In this document: piece after piece, positions 51,747-61,104 of the stretch | Numbering within the stretch: the stretch's first letter is position 1 | Layout of the letters: each line of letters starts with the position of its first letter | Assembly: GCF_000724485.1 (NCBI RefSeq) | Contig: NZ_CP007739.1 | Coordinates: 1,968,843 to 2,032,842 of the forward strand | Length of the DNA: 64,000 nucleotides | Direction of reading: 5' to 3' | From: Bacillus methanolicus MGA3 | Lineage (GTDB): Bacteria > Bacillota > Bacilli > Bacillales > Cytobacillaceae | Notes under the pieces: generated by a model | What the model was told of the DNA's origin: nothing | Databases searched by the model: none | The model's input: only the letters and a program-made list of their open reading frames with translations | Translations under genes and position numbers: made by a program

Positions 51747-53213
51747 TTATGCGAATGTCGGCTCTTTGCGTCCTGATTGCTTCATTTTTTCAATTATATC
51801 CCGGGCAATCCAGACACCACATGCACTTGCCTGCGCCAGCCCTCTCGTAATCCCTGCACCGTCTCCTCCAACATATAGGCCGCTTATTTCTGTTTCAAAC
51901 CTGTCGTTTAATTTCGGACGAGCCGAGTAAAATTTCGCTTCTACACCATAAAATAAAGTATGTTCAGAAGCGATACCTGGGGTAACGTGGTTTAATGCTT
52001 CTGTCATTTCGATCAAACTTTTTAGCGTGTTATACGGCAAAACAAGGCCAAGGTCGCCAGGAACAGCTTCTTTTAACGTAGGTTCAATGAATCCTTCTTT
52101 TATTCTTTTCTCTGTTGATCTTCTTCCTTTTAAAAGATCCCCGTACTTTTGAACGATAATTCCACCGTTTGATAAGCTGTTTGCCAATCGGGAAATTTCA
52201 TGAGCGTATTCATTAGGCTTATCAAATGGTTCAGAAAATGTATGAGAAACAAGAAGAGCAAAATTCGTATTCTTGCTTCCTAATTTCGGGTCTCTAAAAG
52301 CGTGGCCATTTGCGAGCATCGTTCCGGAATGGTTCTCTACTACTACATGGCCGGAAGGATTGCTGCAGAAGGTCCGTACTTTTGTACCAACCGATGTATT
52401 AAATACAAATTTTCCTTCATACAAGTGCTCGTTAATCTCTTCCATTACGATATCAGAGGTCTCTACCCGGACCCCAATGTCTACTTGGTTGTTGGTCATT
52501 TTCAGCCGGCGTGATTTTAACAATTGGGACAGCCATTTGGAACCGTCACGCCCCGGGGCAATGACTACTTTTTCTGCGGAAATCTTATCGCCATTTCTAA
52601 GCTGGATTCCGTTGACCTTCCAGCCTTCCGCCGTTTTCTCGGTTAATAGATCCTCTACCTCTGTTTTAAATGCCATATCAACTTTTTCTTTTAAGTATTC
52701 AAAGATGCTTTTTAAAATCTCCAGGTTATGTTCCGTTCCTAAATGGCGCACTTGTGCTCTTAACAGTTTTAAACCGGCTGCATAGGCACGGCGCTCAATT
52801 TCTCTTACTTTATCAGTCATAGGATCGGTAATGTTTGTTGTGGCACCGTGCTGTAGATTGATTTCATCAACATATTTTATTAACTCAACTACTTTAGATT
52901 CAGGAAGATAGTCGGTCATCCAGCCGCCGAATTCGCTTGTAATGTTGAATTTTCCGTCAGAGTATGCACCTGCTCCCCCGAAACCATTTGTAATTGAACA
53001 TGCAGGCAAACATCCTGCAAAGTCTTTCTTTCCGGCCGGCGGCGGGCATTTTTCAATTTTCCTTTGAAGGATCGGGCAATTTCTCCTATATATATCATGT
53101 CCTTTATCAACAAGCAGAACTTTTGCTTCAGGCATTTTTAAAGTCAGTTCATAACATGTAAAAATTCCAGCCGGACCTGCGCCGACAACGATCACATCAT
53201 AATTAGCTTTCAC
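51747..53213 (-). CDS. FAD-dependent oxidoreductase (COG2509 type)
   Basis: 488 aa. N-terminal FAD site VIVVGAGPAGIFTCYEL, then PILQRKIEKCPPPAG with conserved Cys residues, GFGGAGAYSDGKFN, IAPGRDGSKWL, the NVDIGVRVE-like segment, and the C-terminal GLYVGGDGAGITRGLAQASACGVWIARDI. Such flavoproteins ("uncharacterised FAD-dependent dehydrogenases") have no assigned substrate. Single gene. Confidence 0.9.
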   Translation of the reverse strand: MKANYDVIVVGAGPAGIFTCYELTLKMPEAKVLLVDKGHDIYRRNCPILQRKIEKCPPPAGKKDFAGCLPACSITNGFGGAGAYSDGKFNITSEFGGWMTDYLPESKVVELIKYVDEINLQHGATTNITDPMTDKVREIERRAYAAGLKLLRAQVRHLGTEHNLEILKSIFEYLKEKVDMAFKTEVEDLLTEKTAEGWKVNGIQLRNGDKISAEKVVIAPGRDGSKWLSQLLKSRRLKMTNNQVDIGVRVETSDIVMEEINEHLYEGKFVFNTSVGTKVRTFCSNPSGHVVVENHSGTMLANGHAFRDPKLGSKNTNFALLVSHTFSEPFDKPNEYAHEISRLANSLSNGGIIVQKYGDLLKGRRSTEKRIKEGFIEPTLKEAVPGDLGLVLPYNTLKSLIEMTEALNHVTPGIASEHTLFYGVEAKFYSARPKLNDRFETEISGLYVGGDGAGITRGLAQASACGVWIARDIIEKMKQSGRKEPTFA

Positions 53214-53384
53214 AGGTTTTAACCCCCAAGTGTTCCTTTATTTTCGGTTTTTCCTTTACCATTTGTTACTATATCAGAATACATTATCCCAGTCAATGTT
53301 TTTTTACGAACTATTTTTGTTTTTTTAGGTTTTAATGTTCGTTTTTTAATTATTTCCCAAAAAATCAGACTTTTCACAAATGAA

Positions 53385-53420
53385 AAAAGGATGTCTCGAA
53401 TAAAATGAGACAATCCTTTT
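53385..53420 (-). terminator. Terminator of the YjcZ-like gene
   Basis: AAAAGGATGTCTC/GAGACAATCCTTTT stem with a 9-nt loop, flanked by A and T runs, 14 bp after the stop. Confidence 0.85.
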
Positions 53421-53434
53421 TCTTTCCAAATTAT

Positions 53435-53599
53435 TTAACACCTTCCAAAACAACTGGCGCCGATGATTATTAAAAGAATGAACAACACAACGATTAACGC
53501 AAACGAATTATGGAATCCAGCACCTGCAACAGGGTAGCAGTAGGCAGGTTCTATTGCAACAGGTGAAGTGTAACCACAGCTATCATAACCGTAATACAT
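53435..53599 (-). CDS. YjcZ-family sporulation protein
   Basis: 54 aa: Tyr/Gly/Cys-rich N-terminus MYYGYDSCGYTSPV, then the conserved membrane helix GFHNSFALIVVLFILLIIIG and short tail SCFGRC. This is the typical YjcZ arrangement in spore formers. AGGAG lies 8 bp before ATG 53599; an ATG two codons upstream overlaps that site. Confidence 0.93.
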   Translation of the reverse strand: MYYGYDSCGYTSPVAIEPAYCYPVAGAGFHNSFALIVVLFILLIIIGASCFGRC

Positions 53600-53829
53600 G
53601 GACATCACTCCTTTTTTGTGTTAGCAATTCCTTCTTACAATATGAATTAAGTACTTGACCTGCATATGTTATTCGCCCAATTTTTTTTTAAAAATTAGGC
53701 TTCACTATATAGAAACAATATCTCTTTTTTTACCAGTTCAAGAAAATGAATCTTTTTCGCAATATTGTTTTAAGATATATTTGATTCAAAGTGAAGATGG
53801 TCTGTTTTTAACAAGGGGCTGCTGCATAG

Positions 53830-54915
53830 ATGAAAACAAAGATAAGTTTTGCTCTCGGGTCACTGATTGTTCTGTTTTCTATCTTGTATCTGGCAGAATA
53901 TCTGACGAAAGCTGAACATACTAAGAACATAAACTTATTTGACAAACTTTCTAATAGGAAATCCTTCCAATATCTAATTGTAGGGGACAGTATTGGAAAA
54001 GGTTCCGGTGCTGAAGATAAAAGTAAAACCTGGTTTCATCAACTTGAGGGATTTATCAAAAATCAATACGGAAGCACAGCTAAGAGATATTCTGTTGTAC
54101 AAAGCGGAGCTACTGCTTTTGAAGGAATTTATAAGTTCCAAGAAGCAAATCTTCCGAAACAAATGGATTTCATTTTTATCGTATTTGGTGAAAATGATCG
54201 CAAATATATGAATTCCGGCCAATTTGCATACTTTTATGAAAAGCTGGTCAGGCAAGTAAAAAAGCGCTATCCTTCTGCAGAAATTTTTACATTCACCGAA
54301 AGCTGTTTAAACGTTGAATCGTTTGCTAAAGAGATCAAAAGAATATCTAATTATTATGGTGCGGTCAACATTGATATGAGAGTGCCGTTCCACCAATCAA
54401 AACTCTCAACCGGAGAATTAACGGCCGATTTCATCCATCCAAACGGAAAAGGATATAAGCTTTATGCAAAAGAAGTACTGAAAACGCTGAAAAAAAACAT
54501 TTATAAAAAAGCAGTAAAAACGGCAATGCCTCCACCTTTATATGAAAATTCCGATGTAAAATTTCAAAATAAAAGTTCTTTCAAAGAAAATAAAGGGTTT
54601 TATTGTCATCAAGGGTTCATGATCAGCACTGGTAAACATAATTTTTTGGAATATGAGTTTACCGGACCGTTTCTTGGAGTCAACGTCCTTCGAAATAAAC
54701 ACGGAGGATTAATGAATGTGTTTCTTGATGATCAGTATTATACAACCATTTCTACATGGTGGCCTGTTGATCAAATAAGACATTTATATATCGCAAGCGG
54801 GTTAGATGAAGGGAAACACCGTGTCAAATTTGTCGTAACAGGAGAAAAATCGTTAAATCATGTTACTGAGAAAACAGATGTGAAAATTTCTTCTATTATT
54901 GTCGCAAAGAAATAA
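53830..54915 (+). CDS. Exported SGNH/GDSL hydrolase with C-terminal domain
   Basis: 361 aa. N-terminal signal anchor (SFALGSLIVLFSILYLAEY). SGNH domain about 45-220: nucleophile Ser in VGDSIGKGSG, GENDRKY (block III), and DFIHPNGKGYKLYAKE with catalytic Asp and His. The region 235-361 is a separate beta-rich domain, perhaps carbohydrate-binding. Possibly an extracellular esterase or polysaccharide deacetylase. AAGGGG lies 8 bp before ATG. Confidence 0.85.
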   Translation: MKTKISFALGSLIVLFSILYLAEYLTKAEHTKNINLFDKLSNRKSFQYLIVGDSIGKGSGAEDKSKTWFHQLEGFIKNQYGSTAKRYSVVQSGATAFEGIYKFQEANLPKQMDFIFIVFGENDRKYMNSGQFAYFYEKLVRQVKKRYPSAEIFTFTESCLNVESFAKEIKRISNYYGAVNIDMRVPFHQSKLSTGELTADFIHPNGKGYKLYAKEVLKTLKKNIYKKAVKTAMPPPLYENSDVKFQNKSSFKENKGFYCHQGFMISTGKHNFLEYEFTGPFLGVNVLRNKHGGLMNVFLDDQYYTTISTWWPVDQIRHLYIASGLDEGKHRVKFVVTGEKSLNHVTEKTDVKISSIIVAKK

Positions 54916-54943
54916 AAAATGTACAGGAGATCATTTAAGATGC

Positions 54944-54976
54944 AAAGGGAGCCTTTTTAGAAGGATTCCTTTTTTG
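54944..54976 (+). terminator. Terminator of the SGNH gene
   Basis: AAGGGAGCC/GGATTCCTT imperfect stem followed by TTTTTT. Confidence 0.65.
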
Positions 54977-55063
54977 CTTTCCATCAAATAAATATTTGAT
55001 ATTGCCAGAAAAACAGTGTATAAATCTAATTATCGATACAATGAAAACAGGAGATAGAAAGCT

Positions 55064-55660
55064 ATGAAGAGCATTTTTCGCAATTTTATTAACGGGATAT
55101 TAACAATCGTTCCAATTATCCTTGTCATTTATGTTGTCTTTAAAACATTTCTTTTTTTAGACAGCCTGCTCGGGAACGTTCTGAAACCATATTTGAAAGA
55201 CGACTACATTCCCGGAATCGGCCTGCTCGCAACACTTGCTTTAATTACAATATTAGGCTGGCTGTCTACGAAATTTTTGACGGGAACAATCATCAAATTG
55301 ATCGACCGCCTTCTTGAAAAAATCCCGGTGGTGAAGACAATTTATTCCGTTATTAAAGATACAATCCACTCTTTTCTTGGCGAAAAGAAATCTTTTTCAA
55401 AAGTTGCACTTGTAACAATTCCCGGAACGGAAATGAAAAGCATTGGGTTTATTACCGCTGAAAACCTTGAAACTTTCTATAACCCTTTAAAAGATTACAC
55501 AGCCGTTTATATACCGCAAACTTTTCAATTCGCGGGAATGACCTTCTTAATTCCGAAAGAACAGATTGAAATTATAGACGTAAAGCCTGAAGATGCTATG
55601 AAGTTTATCCTTTCCGGGGGCATGACATCAAAAAGAGGAAATCAAGTTGGGGAATTGTAA
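55064..55660 (+). CDS. DUF502 membrane protein
   Basis: 198 aa: two membrane segments (NGILTIVPIILVIYVVFKTF; GIGLLATLALITILGWLSTK), then the conserved LEKIPVVKTIYSVIKDTIHS, VTIPGTEMKSIGFIT and a C-terminal VYIPQTFQFAGMTFLIPKEQ. Typical DUF502; role unknown. AGGAGATAG precedes ATG. Confidence 0.93.
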   Translation: MKSIFRNFINGILTIVPIILVIYVVFKTFLFLDSLLGNVLKPYLKDDYIPGIGLLATLALITILGWLSTKFLTGTIIKLIDRLLEKIPVVKTIYSVIKDTIHSFLGEKKSFSKVALVTIPGTEMKSIGFITAENLETFYNPLKDYTAVYIPQTFQFAGMTFLIPKEQIEIIDVKPEDAMKFILSGGMTSKRGNQVGEL

Positions 55661-55661
55661 A

Positions 55662-55681
55662 AGCCGCCAAAAAAGGCGGCT
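55662..55681. terminator. Bidirectional terminator
   Basis: AGCCGCC/GGCGGCT stem with A6 loop, between the convergent DUF502 and msrAB genes. Confidence 0.8.
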
Positions 55682-55704
55682 CTTTCTCATTATTTCAACC
55701 TGCA

Positions 55705-56682
55705 TTATTTTTCATCCTCAAATAAAGACAAATATTCGCCATATCCTTCTTCTACCAATTTTTCCTTAGGGATAAACTTTAAAGCCGCAGAATTAATGCA
55801 GTATCGCAAGCCGGACGGTCCAGGCCCGTCATTGAAAACATGGCCCAAATGAGAATCAGCGCTTTTGCTTCGCACTTCTGTCCGGACCATATTATGGCTC
55901 AAATCCAGTTTTTCCACAATTTCTTCTTCATCGATCGGTTTTGTAAAACTAGGCCATCCACAACCGGCATCATATTTATCCTTTGAACTGAACAAAGGCT
56001 TTCCTGATACGATATCGACATAAATTCCATCCCTTGTTTCATTCCAGTATTCATTATGGAATGGCGGCTCAGTGCCGTTGTTCTGTGTAACTTCAAACTG
56101 GATCGGGGTCAATTTCTTCTTTAGCTCATTTAGATCTTTATTAATCATCTTATCGCGCCAATGCTTTCTGATGAAATCTTCCCTTCCAGATGCTTTATTA
56201 TACGCTTCATACCTGATCGGATTCTTTTTGTAAAAATCTTGATGATAGTCTTCAGCAGGATAGAACGGCTTGGCAGGCAAGATTTTTGTTACAATCGGCT
56301 TGTGAAAACGGCCGCTTTCGGCAAGCTGCTGTTTTGATTGCTCGGCTAACTGCTTTTGTTTGTCATTGTGATAAAAAATTGCAGTCTGATATGATGTTCC
56401 CCTGTCATAAAACTGGCCGCCCGGATCAGTAGGATCAATTTGCTGCCAATAGATTTCAAGCAGTTTTTCATATGGAAAAACTTCCGGATCAAATGTAATC
56501 TGAACGGCCTCATAATGTCCGGTAGTACCTGAGCAAACCTCTTCATAAGTAGGATTTTCTTTCTCACCGCCTGTATATCCGGATACGATTTTAACAATAC
56601 CATGCTGTTCATCAAAAGGCTTGACCATGCACCAAAAACACCCTCCGGCAAACGTTGCGAGCTCATAGTTTTTTTCTGACAT
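55705..56682 (-). CDS. msrAB: Fused methionine sulfoxide reductase MsrA-MsrB
   Basis: 325 aa fusion repairing both S- and R-methionine sulfoxide. MsrA: Gly14-Cys15-Phe-Trp-Cys18, [16 protein letters not shown] and YYxTAIFYHN region. MsrB from about residue 178: [47 protein letters not shown] and the catalytic [12 protein letters not shown]. subtilis keeps these as two genes. The frame is open upstream to 56811, but ATG 56682 with AAGAGGTG 9 bp upstream is the start. No signal peptide; cytoplasmic. Confidence 0.95.
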   Translation of the reverse strand: MSEKNYELATFAGGCFWCMVKPFDEQHGIVKIVSGYTGGEKENPTYEEVCSGTTGHYEAVQITFDPEVFPYEKLLEIYWQQIDPTDPGGQFYDRGTSYQTAIFYHNDKQKQLAEQSKQQLAESGRFHKPIVTKILPAKPFYPAEDYHQDFYKKNPIRYEAYNKASGREDFIRKHWRDKMINKDLNELKKKLTPIQFEVTQNNGTEPPFHNEYWNETRDGIYVDIVSGKPLFSSKDKYDAGCGWPSFTKPIDEEEIVEKLDLSHNMVRTEVRSKSADSHLGHVFNDGPGPSGLRYCINSAALKFIPKEKLVEEGYGEYLSLFEDEK

Positions 56683-56896
56683 AACAAAATGCACCTCTTT
56701 TTGATCAACATACCTCTTTGTATTTATAAGCATATAAGAAAATGGAGGCCTATGCAAAAAAAACCTCTTAACAATAGTTTTAACCGTGTTTTTGAGAGAT
56801 ATAGACCACACCTTGACATTTCGGCGAAGAATCGTGAAGATATTTTCATGTAGACCTAAATGTAGTATGGCCTATATTTTTGAAAGGAGCTTATTT

Positions 56897-58270
56897 GTGA
56901 ATTTACCTGAAAATTTTATTGCAAAAATGTTTAGTCTTCTTGAAGACGAAGCTCAGGCATTTTTTCAAACATATACGAAAGAAAAAGCCAGCGGATTAAG
57001 GATTAACCCCATTAAAATAACTTGTGAACAATGGGAACGTCTTTCTCCTTTTTCACTGCAAAAAATTCCCTTTGTCCAGAACGGCTATTTTTATGACCCT
57101 GAATTCGATCAGCCTGGAAAACATCCGTTTCATGCGGCAGGATTGTACTATATTCAAGAGCCAAGTGCCATGTTTGTAGCCGAACAGCTGGATCCTAAAG
57201 GGACAGAAAAAGTTCTTGATTTATGTGCTGCTCCAGGCGGAAAAACAACCCAGTTAGCCGGGTTAATGAATAATGAGGGTTTGCTTTTGGCTAATGAAAT
57301 TCATCCTAAACGCGCGAAAGCATTGTCTGAAAATATTGAACGTCTCGGCATTACAAATACTGTTGTGACCAATGAAACTCCAGAGAAACTGGCAGAAAGA
57401 TTCCCTGGCTACTTCGATAAGATTCTTGTCGATGCCCCATGTTCGGGCGAAGGAATGTTCCGTAAAGATGAGGAAGCAATTAAGTTTTGGAGCGAAAAGC
57501 ATGTTGAAGCCTGTGCTTTACAGCAAAGATATATATTGGACTCTGCTTATAAAATGCTAAAAGAAGGGGGTATCCTCGTATATTCAACATGCACGTTTTC
57601 CCCCGAAGAAAATGAACAAACGATTGAACAATTTATCGAAAATTATACGGATATGGAATTAATGGATATACAAAAACCTCCGTGTGTAGATAATGGAAAT
57701 CCCGCATGGTCAATATCGAAAAATAGTGAATTAACAAAGACAGCAAGACTTTGGCCGCACCACCTAAAAGGCGAAGGGCATTTTGTAGCAAAGCTTCGTA
57801 AAAACGGGACCGGAAATCCGGGAAGTGTAAAGCCAGCCCTTAGCAATGTCACAAAAAATCAGGTGACTGATTACTTCAAGTTTGTGAAAGAAAGTTTATC
57901 GCGAATCCCTTTCAAAAATTTATTTTTGTTCAATCAAAAACTTTATTCCCTTCCGGAAGACTGCTTTGATTTAACTGGTTTAAAAGTTCTTCGTGCAGGC
58001 CTCCACCTAGGGGAATTGAAGAAAAACCGTTTTGAACCAAACCATTCTCTCGCCCTAGCACTAAAGAAAGAAGAGGCTGTCCATACTTTTTCTCTTACAA
58101 CGGAAAATGACAGCTGGCTTCGTTACTTAAAAGGAGAAACTTTTTCAAGTGAAGGAGATAGAGGCTGGATGCTTGTTACAATCGATGGTTTTCCGCTTGG
58201 CTGGGGAAAGGAAGCAAAAGGAACATTAAAGAACTTCTATCCAAAAGGCCTGCGAATACACGGGGCATAA
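56897..58270 (+). CDS. RNA (cytosine-5) methyltransferase, RsmB/RsmF type
   Basis: 457 aa. N-terminal RNA-binding part, SAM site VLDLCAAPGGKTTQLAG, catalytic loop ILVDAPCSGEGMFRKD (PCSG), second cysteine in YSTCTFSPEENE, and a C-terminal PUA-like RsmF domain ending in GWGKEAKGTLKNFYPKGLRIHG. Methylates cytosine in rRNA or tRNA. GTG 56897 has AAAGGAGC 6 bp upstream; the longer open frame to 56786 is ignored. Confidence 0.93.
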   Translation: MNLPENFIAKMFSLLEDEAQAFFQTYTKEKASGLRINPIKITCEQWERLSPFSLQKIPFVQNGYFYDPEFDQPGKHPFHAAGLYYIQEPSAMFVAEQLDPKGTEKVLDLCAAPGGKTTQLAGLMNNEGLLLANEIHPKRAKALSENIERLGITNTVVTNETPEKLAERFPGYFDKILVDAPCSGEGMFRKDEEAIKFWSEKHVEACALQQRYILDSAYKMLKEGGILVYSTCTFSPEENEQTIEQFIENYTDMELMDIQKPPCVDNGNPAWSISKNSELTKTARLWPHHLKGEGHFVAKLRKNGTGNPGSVKPALSNVTKNQVTDYFKFVKESLSRIPFKNLFLFNQKLYSLPEDCFDLTGLKVLRAGLHLGELKKNRFEPNHSLALALKKEEAVHTFSLTTENDSWLRYLKGETFSSEGDRGWMLVTIDGFPLGWGKEAKGTLKNFYPKGLRIHGA

Positions 58271-58320
58271 TAAAATAAAACATCCGTCAGTGGAGAGTTT
58301 ACTTCCTTTTCATGCGAGAT

Positions 58321-58375
58321 AAAAAAGGGCCGGCACAATACGGTAAGACTTCCGGAAGCGCCTGGCCCTTTTTTT
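58321..58375. terminator. Bidirectional terminator
   Basis: AAAAAAGGGCC/GGCCCTTTTTT, 11-bp stem with a 32-nt loop, between convergent genes. Confidence 0.75.
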
Positions 58376-58952
58376 ACTTAGTTGGAACTAACAAGGTGAA
58401 TTTTATCTTGTCTTTTTTTAGATCGAATTCATTTACTTTCACTTTAACATCGCTTTTCAGCTTCAATTTTTGCAAGGCTACATATACCATTTCGTCATTT
58501 GGAACAATCGTAACCCAATCAGGCAGATGGTAGCTGTCACGAACAAATTTAAGCACATAAGAAACCGGAAGCTGCAGCTGGCCGATGGAAATTGATTTTT
58601 GCCTTAAGACGAGATTACCGTTATCTAATGCTTCCGGTTCAAAAGTTAATTTCATCTTGAGATCACGGCTGAAAACAGGCATGGTACCGTATAATTCTAC
58701 TTCATCCCTGAGCAAAACCTTGTAATTGATCGGACCGGTTAGCCCTTCTTTTTCAAGATAATGATTGATGACTTTGTTTAAATCTTCTTTATTCGTATTA
58801 ATGACAAACTTTACATCCTCGCCATTATCCACTCTTGCCATTTCTGTGCCCTCATGATCTGGTGGCAAGCTAATGAGAATAGATACAACAGCAGCGGCTG
58901 CTATATTAATCCCTAATAAAAGAAAAAATAATATTTTCCACTTGTTTTTCAT
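58374..58952 (-). CDS. ypmS: YpmS-like membrane protein (DUF2140)
   Basis: 192 aa. One N-terminal membrane helix (ILFFLLLGINIAAAAVVSIL) and an extracellular domain with NTNKEDLNKVINHYLEKEGL, KVLLRDEVELYGTMPVF and FVRDSYHLPDWVTIVPNDEMVYV, as in YpmS. Start overlaps ypmR by 4 bp. Function unknown. Confidence 0.93.
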   Translation of the reverse strand: MKNKWKILFFLLLGINIAAAAVVSILISLPPDHEGTEMARVDNGEDVKFVINTNKEDLNKVINHYLEKEGLTGPINYKVLLRDEVELYGTMPVFSRDLKMKLTFEPEALDNGNLVLRQKSISIGQLQLPVSYVLKFVRDSYHLPDWVTIVPNDEMVYVALQKLKLKSDVKVKVNEFDLKKDKIKFTLLVPTK

Positions 58953-59791
58953 CTAACCTGATTCTCCTCTTTTCTAGCAGTAACCCGCTCTCCAGTGAGC
59001 TTATCAAGTCCTTGGCTTTTAAGGGTCTCAAACATTCTTTCTGCAATTAGTTTATACCCTTTATCATTTGGATGGAAATAATCCTTATACAGTAAATTCT
59101 CCCGCGATTCCATGAAAATATCTTCTACCTCAACAAAATAAGCTTTTTTATATTTTGAAAGAATCGATTTGCTCGTGTTGTTCCAGTCAGAAATAATTCG
59201 ATTCATTTCTTTAATATCCGAAAACCATTTAAAGAATGGATTGTACAGTCCAAGAAGCAAAACCGTGCTGTCAGGATTTAGCGTTTTCACCTTCTCAATC
59301 GTCTTATTCAATCGTTTTTCATATAATTTCTTTTCCCCTTCAAAATCTTGAAGCCTTAAATTTGAAAAATTTTTGCGAACAACATTCATGACATCATTGC
59401 CGCCGATCGTGATGACAACAATATCTGCCTCTTTTATTGCTTCCTTCACTTTATATGTTTCCAACTTTTCCAACAGCTGCGGCGTTTTAAGGCCTCTTAC
59501 TCCAAAATTATAAAATTCTGCTTTGTTAATGGACTTCTCTTTTTCAAGCATTTCTTCAAGGTAAGGCAAATAGCCTCCACGTCCCGTACTATCACCGACA
59601 CCTTGAGTCAAAGAATCACCGATACATACAACTTTGAGATCTTTTGGTAAATTTTCTTTGGGAATTTTTTGATTTAAGCTGATTCCCGTTTCTTTTATGG
59701 AATTAACCTTTTCAGCCCCGGAAAAAGGAAAATAATTATAAAAAATGAAAAGAAAAGTGCAGATAAATAGAAGGGTGAACGCCTTCTTCAT
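58949..59791 (-). CDS. ypmR: YpmR-like exported SGNH hydrolase
   Basis: 280 aa. Signal anchor (FTLLFICTFLFIFYNYF), then SGNH: VCIGDSLTQGVGD (Ser), GVRGLKTPQ (Gly block), TIGGNDVM (Asn) and DYFHPNDKGYKLIAERM (Asp-His). An esterase or lipase acting outside the membrane. ATG 59791 follows GGTGGGTG; upstream extension to 59872 has no support. Order ypmQ-ypmR-ypmS as in B. subtilis. Confidence 0.94.
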   Translation of the reverse strand: MKKAFTLLFICTFLFIFYNYFPFSGAEKVNSIKETGISLNQKIPKENLPKDLKVVCIGDSLTQGVGDSTGRGGYLPYLEEMLEKEKSINKAEFYNFGVRGLKTPQLLEKLETYKVKEAIKEADIVVITIGGNDVMNVVRKNFSNLRLQDFEGEKKLYEKRLNKTIEKVKTLNPDSTVLLLGLYNPFFKWFSDIKEMNRIISDWNNTSKSILSKYKKAYFVEVEDIFMESRENLLYKDYFHPNDKGYKLIAERMFETLKSQGLDKLTGERVTARKEENQVR

Positions 59792-59870
59792 CGAATCACC
59801 CACCTTATGATTTTTACGCCTTATTATAACATGATTTTTGCCCATGAAAGCCAATAGCCTTTTGATACAC

Positions 59871-59897
59871 AAAAAATAGGCCCTTTTTCGGCCTATT
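59871..59897 (-). terminator. Terminator of ypmQ
   Basis: AATAGGCC/GGCCTATT stem (59875-59897) with six T on the minus strand. Its arm overlaps the last codons of ypmQ. Confidence 0.85.
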
Positions 59898-60471
59898 GAA
59901 GTGCTTTAATATCATTTATAATTTCATCAAAAGGAACGTCATTTAAACCTGTATATTCTTTCATCACATGTCCATTCTTGTCAATGAGATAGAAACTTGT
60001 TCCGTGAATAACCTGATCACCTTTTTCAGGCTTTTTCACAAGCGCTTTGAAATTGTCAAGCGCAAATTTTTCAATTTCAGCCTGTGTATAACCTGTTAGA
60101 AAATGCCAGTTCCTTTGATCGGCGTTGTACTTCTCGCCATACTTTTTCAGTGTTTCGGGTTTATCCACAGTCGGATCAACGCTGAACGAAACAAATTGAA
60201 TATTCTTAATTCCTTCTTTTTTCACCTTTTTTTGCAGTTTTACCATATTAAAAGTCATTGGTGGACAAACATCGGGACAATTTGTGTAAATGAAATCAGC
60301 AACCCAAACTTTTCCTTTTAGATCTTTTAAACCAAACTTATCTCCATTTTGATCTGTAAAAGTAAAATCTTTAAGCGGTCTATCAATCGCATTTTTTATT
60401 TTATTTTGGCCGCACGCAGAAAGGATAAGTACGAGAATAAGTACTGTAGCGCTAATTAACTTGCGATTCAT
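59893..60471 (-). CDS. ypmQ: SCO1/SenC-like lipoprotein
   Basis: 192 aa. Lipobox LSAC (Cys20); thioredoxin-like SCO domain with copper ligands Cys65 and Cys69 (TNCPDVCPP) and His156 (IHGTSFYLID). Delivers copper to the CuA site of cytochrome c oxidase at the outer membrane face. ATG 60471 has AGGTG upstream; an in-frame GTG at 60483 overlaps it. Confidence 0.95.
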   Translation of the reverse strand: MNRKLISATVLILVLILSACGQNKIKNAIDRPLKDFTFTDQNGDKFGLKDLKGKVWVADFIYTNCPDVCPPMTFNMVKLQKKVKKEGIKNIQFVSFSVDPTVDKPETLKKYGEKYNADQRNWHFLTGYTQAEIEKFALDNFKALVKKPEKGDQVIHGTSFYLIDKNGHVMKEYTGLNDVPFDEIINDIKALQ

Positions 60472-60661
60472 TATTTCTTTCACCTGCTATTCTTTTTATA
60501 CTCTTGACTTATTCTAGCAAACAAATATGAAAGAAGAAAGAAAAATCTTTAACAAACTTGTGAAAAACGACGGTATCCCTACTAGAGTACCTGTTTGAAA
60601 ACTTGCAAGTTTTCTATGAATCATTTTTTTATTCCAAAACAATTTCACCAAGTTGCAAAAT

Positions 60662-60689
60662 AAAAAGAGCACCGGCACCCCGGTTACTC
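60662..60689 (-). terminator. Terminator of ypmP
   Basis: GAGTAACCGG-GGTG-CCGGTGCTC hairpin (small internal bulge) followed by TTTTTA on the minus strand. Confidence 0.8.
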
Positions 60690-60697
60690 AAAATGTA

Positions 60698-60949
60698 TTA
60701 GGCATTATTTTTTAATTCAGTTGAGTTGAAAATCTGTTCATAGTCAGGCCATTTCATCACTCTCTTTAAGTGGTTCCTGAATGAATAGCACTTCCTGGCC
60801 TTTCTCTCATAGTAAAGAGTTGTAATGAATGTCTGCAAACGGACTTGGATCATAAAATAAAAAGGGTTATCTTCCTCCAATACAGGAATATCAATGACTT
60901 TTACCTTCTGTCCAACAACATTTTTGAACTCCAGGCTTTTAAATAACAA
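60698..60949 (-). CDS. ypmP: YpmP-like DUF2535 protein
   Basis: 83 aa: MLFKSLEFKNVVGQKVKVID, IPVLEEDNPFYFMIQVRLQT, then FITTLYYERKARKCYSFRNH. TTG 60949 is preferred (AAGAGG 9 bp upstream) because DUF2535 proteins begin MLFKSLEF; an in-frame GTG lies at 60970. Function unknown. Confidence 0.88.
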   Translation of the reverse strand: MLFKSLEFKNVVGQKVKVIDIPVLEEDNPFYFMIQVRLQTFITTLYYERKARKCYSFRNHLKRVMKWPDYEQIFNSTELKNNA

Positions 60950-61104
60950 AATATCAATCCTCTTTTTCACCCGTTTGACTATATTATACCCTATTTCCGC
61001 ATCGAAATGTGTCTTAATGTGCGGAGAAGAAAAATATTTATGAAGAAAGCATGAAAAATAAACGGCAACGCAATGGCCATTGTTTTTTGTTCAATACATT
61101 TTAC

